Assembly (NCBI GenBank): GCA_002413455.1
Contig: DHXA01000175.1
Coordinates: 3,990-26,694, forward strand
DNA: 22,705 bases
From: Rhodanobacter sp. UBA5168
GTDB taxonomy: Bacteria; Pseudomonadota; Gammaproteobacteria; Xanthomonadales; Rhodanobacteraceae
Direction of reading: 5' to 3'
A program made the translations under genes and the position numbers. Below are positions 17,278-22,705 of this stretch, one piece after another (the stretch's first letter is position 1; each line of letters opens with the position of its first letter). The notes under the pieces were generated by a model that saw only the letters and a list, made by a program, of their open reading frames with translations, was not told the origin of the DNA and searched no databases.

Positions 17278-18774
17278 TCAGTTGCCTGGGCGCGGTTTAC
17301 GGAGAAGCACGACAAGCGGACTCACGATGAGCATGGCGATCATCAAGATCTTGAACTGACCGATGACCGCGATGATCGCCGCTTGGCCGGTAACCATCTC
17401 GTTGACCATGGCGAGTGCCCGCCCCGAAAGGACGCCGGTTGCATGGGCGACGGCGCCGTAAGGCCGGAGATGCCTGGCGAGCGCCAGGTGCATGCTCTGG
17501 GTATTTTTAAAGAAGTAGATCTGGACGATCGCGACGCCGATCGTGCTGCCATAGAGCCGCGACAGGTTGAAGAGCACAGTGCCTTCCGTGCGGAATTTCG
17601 GGTCAAGCGTGCCGAAGGCCTCTCGGGTAAGCGATGGCATCAGGATGCCGAGGCCTGCTCCCTGGAGGGCGCCGGCCGCGACGACGGGCCACCAATCCAT
17701 CAACGGCGAATAACCGAGCATCCGCCAATTGCCGTAGACCACCAGCCCCATGCCAACGATCACGAGCAACCGGTTGTCGATCCGTGCCGGTGCACGCCAT
17801 GTCAGAATCAACGCACCGATCAGCGCGATGCCGCGCGGGATAGTGATGTAACCGGCAGTATCGGCCGGATAACCGAGCAGCTCCTCGAGCATGGGCGACG
17901 TCAGGGCCAAAGTCGGCAGCAGCACGAAACCGAACGCGAAGAAGATCACTGTCGAGAGGCCGAAATTGCGATCCTTGAACAAGGCCTTGTTGAGGAAGTG
18001 CTCCTGCTTGGTCAGGACATGCACGATGTAGAGATAGAAGCCGAGCGCCGAGGCGATGGCCTCCGCCCGGATCTCGGTCGAGGCAAACCACTCCAGGCGC
18101 TCGCCGCGGTCGAGCAGCATCTGCAGCCCCGCAATGCCCATCGAGAATGTCGCCAGCCCAAAGAAGTCGAAAGGCGGGCCCTTGGCGAACTTCTTCTCGC
18201 GCAGGCAAAGGGCCATCGTCAGGAAGATGAAGGCAGCCATCGGAAGGCTGAAATAGAACAGTGAATGCCAGCCATGATATTCGCTGAGCCAGCCACCAAT
18301 GCCCGGGCCGCTGAGGATCCCGAGCAGCGATGTCACGCTCCACACCATGCCGATGCGTCCATGTCGCAACGGCGGCAATTCATCGAGAAGAATCGCCATC
18401 GATAGTGGAGCGAGCGTGCCACTTGCGGCGCCCTGGATGATGCGGGCGGATACGAACTGCAATGGCGTGGTCGCCAGCGTGTCGAGTATGAGCGCGACGG
18501 CGAAGAGGGCGATCGAGACCTGAAAGACGACCTTCCGGCCGTACCTGGCCGCGAGCCAATGCATCATCGGCATGACGATGGCACTTGCCGCGATGTACGA
18601 GGTAAAGACCCAGCCGATCTCGTCGTCGGTCATCGACAGACCGCCCTGGATGTGCAGCACCGCCGCGTTCGGGAGCGAGATGTTGACTGCCTGCATATAG
18701 GTCGCAAGCAGGGCGGCCACCACGAGGGCGCGATGGGTGCCCGCCGTGCTGACCGAGGGGAGGGCAGTGCTCAC
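17278..18774 (-). CDS. DHA2-family MFS drug exporter (EmrB-like, 14 TM)
   Basis: This 498-residue inner-membrane proton antiporter shows the EmrB/QacA pattern: NISLPNAAVLHIQGGLSMTDDEIGWVFTSYIAASAI at the N-terminus (TM1-2 motif), motif A as HWLAARYGRKVVF, motif C as LGILSGPGIGGWLSEY, and about 14 hydrophobic segments. It works with the membrane fusion protein and outer-membrane channel encoded beside it. The start is GTG at 18774, overlapping the preceding stop as GTGA, with GGAG about 8 nt upstream, so translation is coupled to the fusion-protein gene. EmrB-type systems export hydrophobic weak acids, uncouplers and phenolics. The actual substrate here is not visible. Confidence 0.94.
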   Translation of the reverse strand: MSTALPSVSTAGTHRALVVAALLATYMQAVNISLPNAAVLHIQGGLSMTDDEIGWVFTSYIAASAIVMPMMHWLAARYGRKVVFQVSIALFAVALILDTLATTPLQFVSARIIQGAASGTLAPLSMAILLDELPPLRHGRIGMVWSVTSLLGILSGPGIGGWLSEYHGWHSLFYFSLPMAAFIFLTMALCLREKKFAKGPPFDFFGLATFSMGIAGLQMLLDRGERLEWFASTEIRAEAIASALGFYLYIVHVLTKQEHFLNKALFKDRNFGLSTVIFFAFGFVLLPTLALTSPMLEELLGYPADTAGYITIPRGIALIGALILTWRAPARIDNRLLVIVGMGLVVYGNWRMLGYSPLMDWWPVVAAGALQGAGLGILMPSLTREAFGTLDPKFRTEGTVLFNLSRLYGSTIGVAIVQIYFFKNTQSMHLALARHLRPYGAVAHATGVLSGRALAMVNEMVTGQAAIIAVIGQFKILMIAMLIVSPLVVLLRKPRPGN

Positions 18775-19889
18775 CGGCCCGCTCCGCCTGTCGCGGCCAC
18801 TGCCGAAGCCGGTTGTTCCCGTCGCGTATCGACCCGTGCGCTAACGCTGATGCCCGAGTACAGCGGCCACTGCGGATCGAGCGCATCGAACTCAAGGCGA
18901 ACCGGCAAACGCTGGACGACCTTGACCCAGTTGCCGGTCGCGTTCTCGGGCGGCAGCACCGAGAATTCCGATCCGGTACCGGGGCTCATGCTGACCACAT
19001 GCGCCTTGAAGCCATGTCCCGGGTAGGCATCCACATCGACGATCGCCACCTGGCCCGGGCGCATCAGAGTCAGGCCGGTCTCGCGGAAATTCGCCTCCAC
19101 CCAGATGTGCCGGCTGGACATCATCGAGAACACGGCTGCGCCGCTGCTGACGAAGTCACCCACTTGCAGATCGTCGACGTTGGTGACGGTGCCCTCGTCG
19201 GGGGCCACTACATCGGTATAGGAAAGCTCCAGCCGGGCTCGATCCAGCTGCGCCTGAGCCTCGCGCACCGTCGGGTGGCGACTGACCTCGATATCCGGGT
19301 CGCCGTTCAATCCGGCGACACTGTGGGAAACCTCTTGCTGGATCGATGCGACGTGCTGGCGGGCGACCTTGAAGTCCGTTTCGGCCCGCTCATAGGCGGC
19401 ACGCGATGCGAAATCGGAAGCAAGCAGACCCCTCTTGCGCTCGAATTCGCGCCGGTCGAAGTCCGCAGAGTCCCGGGCCGACTGGAGCTCGGCCAACTGT
19501 TGGCGATACGTGGCCTTGAGGGCCTCGACCTGGATGCGCGCACTGTTCAGCCTCGCCTCGGCTTGCTCGACCGCGATCTTGTAGGGCTGCGGATCTATCC
19601 GGAACAGCAACTGGTCCTTGCGGACGCGCTGATTGTTTCCCACGGCAACCTCCACCACTTGACCGGATACCCGGGCGTTGATGGAGTCCTTGGCCGCGCG
19701 AACGAAAGCGTCGTCGGTGACGACATAGCGCTTGCCAGCCAGATATTTGGCGGTACCCCCTATGACCAGCAAGATTGGCAGCGCCAGCATCAGCGGCCAG
19801 CGCAACCTTTCTCTGGCGGTCGGGCGCCCCGTTTCGGCGTGACTGCCCGAAGCCGCGCCATCGACCACCTCATCGAATTGTTTGCGCAT
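18771..19889 (-). CDS. Membrane fusion protein of efflux system (EmrA/HlyD family)
   Basis: This 372-residue periplasmic adaptor has an N-terminal membrane anchor (about residues 32-51). The biotinyl-lipoyl half DDAFVRAAKDSINARVSGQVVEVAVGNNQRV is followed by a long helical hairpin (about 100-200), the second lipoyl half with DVVAPDEGTVTNVDDLQVGDFVSSG, and a beta-barrel end. This order is typical of EmrA. The ATG at 19889 was chosen; an in-frame GTG at 19892 is one codon upstream, and the only ribosome binding site is a weak AAGG. It is the first gene of the - strand operon and is driven by a well-formed promoter at 19934-19962. Confidence 0.93.
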   Translation of the reverse strand: MRKQFDEVVDGAASGSHAETGRPTARERLRWPLMLALPILLVIGGTAKYLAGKRYVVTDDAFVRAAKDSINARVSGQVVEVAVGNNQRVRKDQLLFRIDPQPYKIAVEQAEARLNSARIQVEALKATYRQQLAELQSARDSADFDRREFERKRGLLASDFASRAAYERAETDFKVARQHVASIQQEVSHSVAGLNGDPDIEVSRHPTVREAQAQLDRARLELSYTDVVAPDEGTVTNVDDLQVGDFVSSGAAVFSMMSSRHIWVEANFRETGLTLMRPGQVAIVDVDAYPGHGFKAHVVSMSPGTGSEFSVLPPENATGNWVKVVQRLPVRLEFDALDPQWPLYSGISVSARVDTRREQPASAVAATGGAGR

Positions 19890-19915
19890 CACGAGCAGCC
19901 TTCATGGTTGTTTAA

Positions 19916-19934
19916 TTTTGTACGAACTCGGATA
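19916..19934 (+). promoter_or_regulatory. Putative TetR operator, site 1
   Basis: TTTTGTAC, 4 nt, TCG, 1 nt, ATA. The same 14 fixed positions recur on the - strand at 19969-19987 (site 2). Site 1 overlaps the -10 and start region of the efflux promoter, where a bound repressor would block it. The operator role is inferred from position and symmetry. Confidence 0.5.
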
Positions 19935-19962
19935 ATATACTTTCTGAAGAGTCGGAGGTCAA
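19934..19962 (-). promoter_or_regulatory. Promoter of the efflux operon
   Basis: On the - strand TTGACC (-35, complement of 19957-19962) and TATATT (-10, complement of 19934-19939) are separated by exactly 17 bp, each 5/6 to the sigma-70 consensus. The start site would be near 19927, about 38 nt before the adaptor ATG. The -10 shares bases with a putative opposing promoter for the TetR gene (TTGTTT 19908-19913, GATAAT 19931-19936, 17-bp spacer; its -35 is weak at 3/6). The two promoters would compete or be repressed together. Confidence 0.65.
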
Positions 19963-19964
19963 GC

Positions 19965-19987
19965 TTTGTATGCGAAACGGTACAAAA
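19965..19987 (-). promoter_or_regulatory. Putative TetR operator, site 2
   Basis: On the - strand 19987-19969 repeats the site 1 pattern TTTTGTAC-N4-TCG-N-ATA. The sequence is also a dyad, TTTGTA (19965-19970), 10 bp, TACAAA (19981-19986). It covers the TetR start codon and lies just upstream of the efflux -35. The centres of sites 1 and 2 are 53 bp apart, about five helical turns. Confidence 0.5.
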
Positions 19988-20599
19988 CAAGACAATACGG
20001 AGAAGAGACCCCGCGGGCGACCGCGCGCCTATGAGCCCCAGGCCGCGCTCCGTCGGGCGACGGACGCATTCTGGAAGGCCGGTTACTCCGGCACGTCGCT
20101 CGACGACATCGCTGCTGCGACCGGCATGAACAGGCCGAGCCTGCGTGCTGCGTTTGGCGACAAGCACGCGATCTATCTCAAGGCGCTGAACGACTATTGG
20201 GAGCTCAAATGTGCGGCGATGCGTGAAGCGCTCGAAGGGAGTGGGGCGCTGGACGAGGCATTGCTGCGCGTTTACGACGCGGCGCTGTCCATTTACTTTT
20301 CCGGCGCGGACGGTGCGCGCGGATGTTTCGTGGTCGGAACGGCCGTAACCGAAGCCGTCGACGATCCCGAGATCCGCGGCATTGTCAGCGCAGGTTTCCG
20401 CAAGCTCGATGCCGATTTCGAGGCGCGCTTCCGATCGGCGCGCGAAGCCGGGGAGCTGAAAAAGGACGCCGATCCCGAGGCTCTTGCGATGCTCGCCTCG
20501 GCCACGATGCACACCATGGCCATCCGCGCCCGTGCCGGCACCTCCCGGCGCGACCTGAGGAAGCTTGCGCGGAAGGCGGTGAGCCTGATCTGCGGATGA
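19970..20599 (+). CDS. TetR/AcrR-family transcriptional repressor of the efflux operon
   Basis: This 209-residue regulator has an N-terminal TetR helix-turn-helix at about residues 20-70: ALRRATDAFWKAGYSGTSLDDIAAATGMNRPSLRAAFGDKHAIYLKAL. A basic arm RPRGRPR precedes it. An all-helical ligand-binding domain follows, containing GARGCFVVGTA. It is divergent from the EmrA-EmrB-OMF-AKR operon with only 80 bp between start codons, the usual layout for a local repressor released by a pump substrate. The ATG at 19970 has GGAGG 11 nt upstream (19954-19958), a somewhat long spacing. Putative operators lie over both promoters, and one includes this start codon, so autorepression is likely. The ligand is unknown. 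Confidence 0.93.
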   Translation: MRNGTKQDNTEKRPRGRPRAYEPQAALRRATDAFWKAGYSGTSLDDIAAATGMNRPSLRAAFGDKHAIYLKALNDYWELKCAAMREALEGSGALDEALLRVYDAALSIYFSGADGARGCFVVGTAVTEAVDDPEIRGIVSAGFRKLDADFEARFRSAREAGELKKDADPEALAMLASATMHTMAIRARAGTSRRDLRKLARKAVSLICG

Positions 20600-20674
20600 C
20601 CGGACGGCACAGGACCGTCGGGCTCTCCCTGGCGAAGGTCGGGCTCAAGGCTTCCGGGGCGCTTAAGGCGCGCC

Positions 20675-21205
20675 GTGGCTGACACGCTCCCCGACATCAT
20701 CGCCGAGCGTCTTGCGGTGCTGTTCTGCGGGATCAACCCCGGAATGACGGCGGCTGCCACGGGGCATCATTTTGCCGGAAGGGGCAATCGCTTCTGGCGG
20801 GCGATCCATCTCGCCGGCTTCACCGCGGAGGAAATCCTGCCCCGGAATGACCGCATGATCCTCCAGTACCGATGTGGCCTGACGTCGGTGGTCGAGCGGC
20901 CCACGGCGCGGGCGGACGAGCTGTCGCCGCAGGAGTTCCTCTGTGCCGCAGCCGGGTTGGAGCAAAAGATTGCGCGCCAGCGACCACGCTTCGTCGCTTT
21001 TCTCGGCAAGGCGGCGTATTCCGCGCTGGCGGGGCGACGAGACGTTGCCTGGGGATTGCAGCCGACCACGATGCAGGGCTCTGCCATTTGGGTTCTGCCC
21101 AATCCCAGCGGGAGAAATCGCGCGTTCACTCTCGATGATCTGGTCGATGCTTACCGTCAGCTCTATCTGGCGGCAGGTGAGGGCGAAGCCTCGCTCACGC
21201 GTTGA
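20675..21205 (+). CDS. mug: Mismatch-specific DNA glycosylase (G:U/T)
   Basis: This 176-residue protein aligns along its length with E. coli Mug, which removes uracil, ethenocytosine and more weakly thymine mispaired with guanine. Visible motifs are the active-site GINPG (residues about 19-23, with the catalytic Asn), NRFWRAIHLAGF, YRCGLTSVVERPTARADEL, and the mismatch-wedge NPSGRN near residue 148. The start is a GTG at 20675 (MADTLPD) with only a weak upstream AAGGCG, so the exact start is less certain. It lies 75 bp after the TetR gene on the same strand, a gap with no clear terminator. It has no obvious functional link to the pump. Confidence 0.93.
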   Translation: MADTLPDIIAERLAVLFCGINPGMTAAATGHHFAGRGNRFWRAIHLAGFTAEEILPRNDRMILQYRCGLTSVVERPTARADELSPQEFLCAAAGLEQKIARQRPRFVAFLGKAAYSALAGRRDVAWGLQPTTMQGSAIWVLPNPSGRNRAFTLDDLVDAYRQLYLAAGEGEASLTR

Positions 21206-21309
21206 ACGAAGATCGCTGCGAATGGGTTCGCCGTCGAAGGCGGACATCACCAGCTTGCCGACAAGCTGCTCCAGCTGCGGGATCTGCTCTGCTGCCCAAA
21301 GCAGTTCTA

Positions 21310-21331
21310 TGACCTCTTTTTGACCTCTTTT
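21310..21331. repeat. Tandem duplication of an 11-bp unit
   Basis: TGACCTCTTTT occurs twice without a gap (21310-21320 and 21321-21331), just past the 3' end of the small - strand gene. It may be a slippage duplication. The surrounding 139-bp gap after mug has no clear gene. Confidence 0.6.
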
Positions 21332-21344
21332 GCCGCGCGTGCAG

Positions 21345-21593
21345 TCAGTACTTCAAGTTCAGTTCCGGTACGCGCTGTTTATTGAGCTCGAAGAGTTCCT
21401 GGAACTCCTCTTCTGTCAGTTCGTCGGGGGCATAGACAGCCACCGGGTCCCATATACGGTCCGTCGACCGCGGTTGGCGGGGGCCGCCACGCAATGAAAA
21501 CCAGCGCCCATCGCGCTCAAGCAACTCGGGAGCTTCCTCGACGCGCTCGGTTCTCACGTCATTGGGGGAGACAAGGAACACAGCGACGATCAT
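21345..21593 (-). CDS. Small conserved-looking hypothetical protein (82 aa)
   Basis: This 82-residue acidic, probably cytosolic protein is not recognised. It begins MIVAVFLVSPNDVRTERVEE and ends with an acidic helix (APDELTEEEFQELFELN) and KQRVPELNLKY. There is no signal peptide or membrane segment beyond the hydrophobic first strand. An AGGAG 6-7 nt before the ATG at 21593 is a good ribosome binding site and favours this start over the upstream in-frame ATG at 21611. Codon use looks coding (GC-rich third positions). The stretch just upstream on the same strand may hold a decayed gene that once preceded it. No function is proposed. Confidence 0.65.
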   Translation of the reverse strand: MIVAVFLVSPNDVRTERVEEAPELLERDGRWFSLRGGPRQPRSTDRIWDPVAVYAPDELTEEEFQELFELNKQRVPELNLKY

Positions 21594-21657
21594 TGGCAAC
21601 TCCTCGTGCAAGCGGGCCTTTTTCTCCAGCGATCACCGAGATCGTGATCCGTCCGTG

Positions 21658-22134
21658 TTATGAAAGCGCCTCGGAATATATCCACGCACCCGCGTTGTTC
21701 TTCAGCTGTTCTTTCTGGCGCTACACCAATTCTACATCGGGCAAACGTGCCATTTCGTGCATGAACTCATCAGTGGGGGGACCCGCCGACGACGGCGCTT
21801 GGCTGGTTTGGCCGTGCCATCTTAATAGCGCAGTCTTGGTACTTACGGCCGACTGTTGCGTACCCCACGGACCGTAAAATGAGGCCCCAGCTGCCTTTTC
21901 GTCAAAGTCATTGTTGCGACCAAGTGGCACCGCCGTTTGTTGCGTTCGCTTTCGCTGCCAGCGCAACACCTCGACACCATCGTTGCGACAGATCGCCTGA
22001 AACTTCCGCGCCATTGTTGCGCATGGGATCACCCAACGGCACAGATGGACCCTGACATCGGGCATCGGTAGTTGATTCCGTCGTCCCGCAGTCACTTGGC
22101 GGCGCCGGTTTTTGAGGCCTTTGAGCGATACCAT
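21658..22134 (-). pseudogene. Possible degraded gene with an in-frame amber codon
   Basis: A - strand frame is open from 22134 to a TAG at 21721-21723 (137 codons). The same frame then continues for 20 codons (RQKEQLKNNAGAWIYSEALS) to TAA at 21658-21660. Both parts read like protein (e.g. PTDEFMHEMARLPDVELV before the TAG), so a single TGG-to-TAG change in a once longer gene is one explanation. No family is recognised, and the start could be at 22134 or at a later ATG near 22018. The small gene at 21345-21593 lies downstream on the same strand. It could equally be non-coding sequence that happens to be open. Confidence 0.3.
21855..22021 (+). repeat. Five dispersed direct copies of a GTTGCG-centred word
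   Basis: GTTGCG occurs at 21855, 21913, 21939, 21982 and 22016, all in the same orientation, mostly as (C)ATTGTTGCG(A)C-like words. Spacings are 58, 26, 43 and 34 bp, so this is not a regular tandem array. A reverse copy of GTTGCG occurs at 21962 within gcgcaacacc. Confidence 0.45.
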
Positions 22135-22187
22135 CTTGCAACGCGGCAGCCGAGCTTCGCTGGCCGCGCCGGAAAGGGGAGACTTTC

Positions 22188-22705
22188 ATGCCGCTGATTG
22201 TCGACGCGTCCGAAGAGACATTGGCGGCGCTTCTGGAGAAGCGACTGCTGCGGCGCGCGGCCGGTCGGGCGGTCGTCGAACTCCAGGCACTCGTTGATCA
22301 GCGTGTAAAACTGCGCACGGGAACTGCAAGCATTGGGCTGCAAGGCGCCGAAGCCACCGCAGCGTTGACCGATTTGATAGGCTTTGTGGAGGGCACGCTC
22401 TATAAGTGGGTTGGCACCTACGCACCCATGCAATGGCTGTGGCTGCTCCGCCGAATCCCACCCACAGTGTTTGAGGGCGCACTGCCGACGACCCTGGGTT
22501 ACGACTCGGCGTTGGCAACCGTGCTCACCGGTGCATCACCGGCGCGGGGACGCTTCCGCTTTCAGGAGCGTCAGCTTACCTATTCCCTCAGCGACTCCGA
22601 CGCGGAGCGCGTGTGGCGCTTCTGCGCAGGTGTCAGGTTTCTCTCACATCTGCACCAAACCTATCGATGGGCCAACAAGGGGGTGCGGATTCCGGTGTTC
22701 ATTGA
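22188..22705 (+). CDS. Unrecognised protein, 5' part (runs off the window)
   Basis: From the ATG at 22188 the frame stays open for 172 complete codons to the end of the window with no stop. A textbook GGGGAG ribosome binding site ends 6 nt before the ATG. The visible part begins MPLIVDASEETLAALLEKRL, then a charged helical segment. An aromatic-rich stretch near residues 70-90 (LYKWVGTYAPMQWLWLLRR) is followed by a Trp/Phe/Tyr-containing region ending RWANKGVRIPVF. It has no signal peptide. I do not recognise the family and assign no function. Length, ribosome binding site and GC-rich third positions support a real gene. Confidence 0.7.
   Translation, partial: MPLIVDASEETLAALLEKRLLRRAAGRAVVELQALVDQRVKLRTGTASIGLQGAEATAALTDLIGFVEGTLYKWVGTYAPMQWLWLLRRIPPTVFEGALPTTLGYDSALATVLTGASPARGRFRFQERQLTYSLSDSDAERVWRFCAGVRFLSHLHQTYRWANKGVRIPVFI

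Larger units (their letters stand above)
21612..22187. other. Long stretch without a convincing intact gene
   Basis: Base composition looks less GC-rich than the rest of the window. The stretch contains a 6-bp-arm hairpin (GATCAC 21631-21636 / GTGATC 21644-21649), a possible broken - strand gene (21658-22134) and five copies of GTTGCG within 21855-22021. No promoter stands out. The last 50 bp precede the + strand gene at 22188. Confidence 0.5.

Noticed and set aside
15757..18264. 835-codon open + strand frame across the outer-membrane channel and pump genes
   Set aside because: It lies opposite two clearly recognisable - strand genes, has no family features, and is explained by GC-rich codon bias.
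19870..19905. Eleven-codon - strand mini-ORF (ATG at 19905) overlapping the EmrA-like start
   Set aside because: No ribosome binding site before it and no known leader-peptide pattern; probably chance.
21494..21877. 127-codon + strand frame over the small - strand gene
   Set aside because: No ribosome binding site and unlike a protein; the opposite strand has a better ribosome binding site and codon pattern.

Overview
The window looks like chromosomal DNA of a high-GC gammaproteobacterium, most likely in the Xanthomonadales / Lysobacterales (a Rhodanobacteraceae-like genome such as Dyella, Rhodanobacter or Luteibacter). This rests on the gene order prfB-lysS followed by bolA, smc and zipA and on general similarity of the proteins. 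It is an inference, not a database result.

Region 1 (1-7273) is a housekeeping block, all on the + strand: the 3' end of prfB, a small exported protein built from an 11-residue repeat, lysS, a YciI-like gene, bolA, smc and zipA. The expected next gene in this neighbourhood, ligA, does not follow zipA.

Region 2 (7274-14579, + strand) is accessory metabolism and transport. It has a LysR-type regulator preceded by a perfect 11-bp-arm palindrome, an SDR-fold protein lacking the catalytic Tyr, a 4-oxalocrotonate tautomerase-like protein, a 12-TM MFS exporter, and then a tightly coupled pair of a TPP-dependent acetolactate synthase-like enzyme and an aldehyde dehydrogenase. Intergenic hairpins separate several of these genes.

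Region 3 (14798-20599) is a tripartite efflux locus. A TetR repressor gene on + is divergent from a - strand operon of a membrane fusion protein (EmrA-like), a 14-TM DHA2 pump (EmrB-like), an outer-membrane lipoprotein channel (NodT/OprM-like) and an aldo/keto reductase. The 77-bp divergent control region holds overlapping face-to-face promoters and two mirror-image copies of a putative operator, 53 bp apart.

Region 4 (20675-22705) holds mug (mismatch-specific DNA glycosylase), a small unrecognised - strand gene, a poorly coding stretch that may contain a broken - strand gene and five copies of a short GTTGCG-centred word, and the start of an unrecognised + strand gene that runs off the window.

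Overall, regions 2 and 3 each combine a regulator, oxidoreductases acting on carbonyl compounds and an exporter. This suggests stress or xenobiotic detoxification modules placed between zipA and whatever follows. I see no tRNA, rRNA, CRISPR array, intact transposase or integrase. No single locus is clearly a new type of system. The most unusual items are the 11-residue-repeat secreted protein, the Tyr-less SDR with its partners, the mirrored TetR operators with an AKR in the pump operon, and the unidentified gene at the right end.
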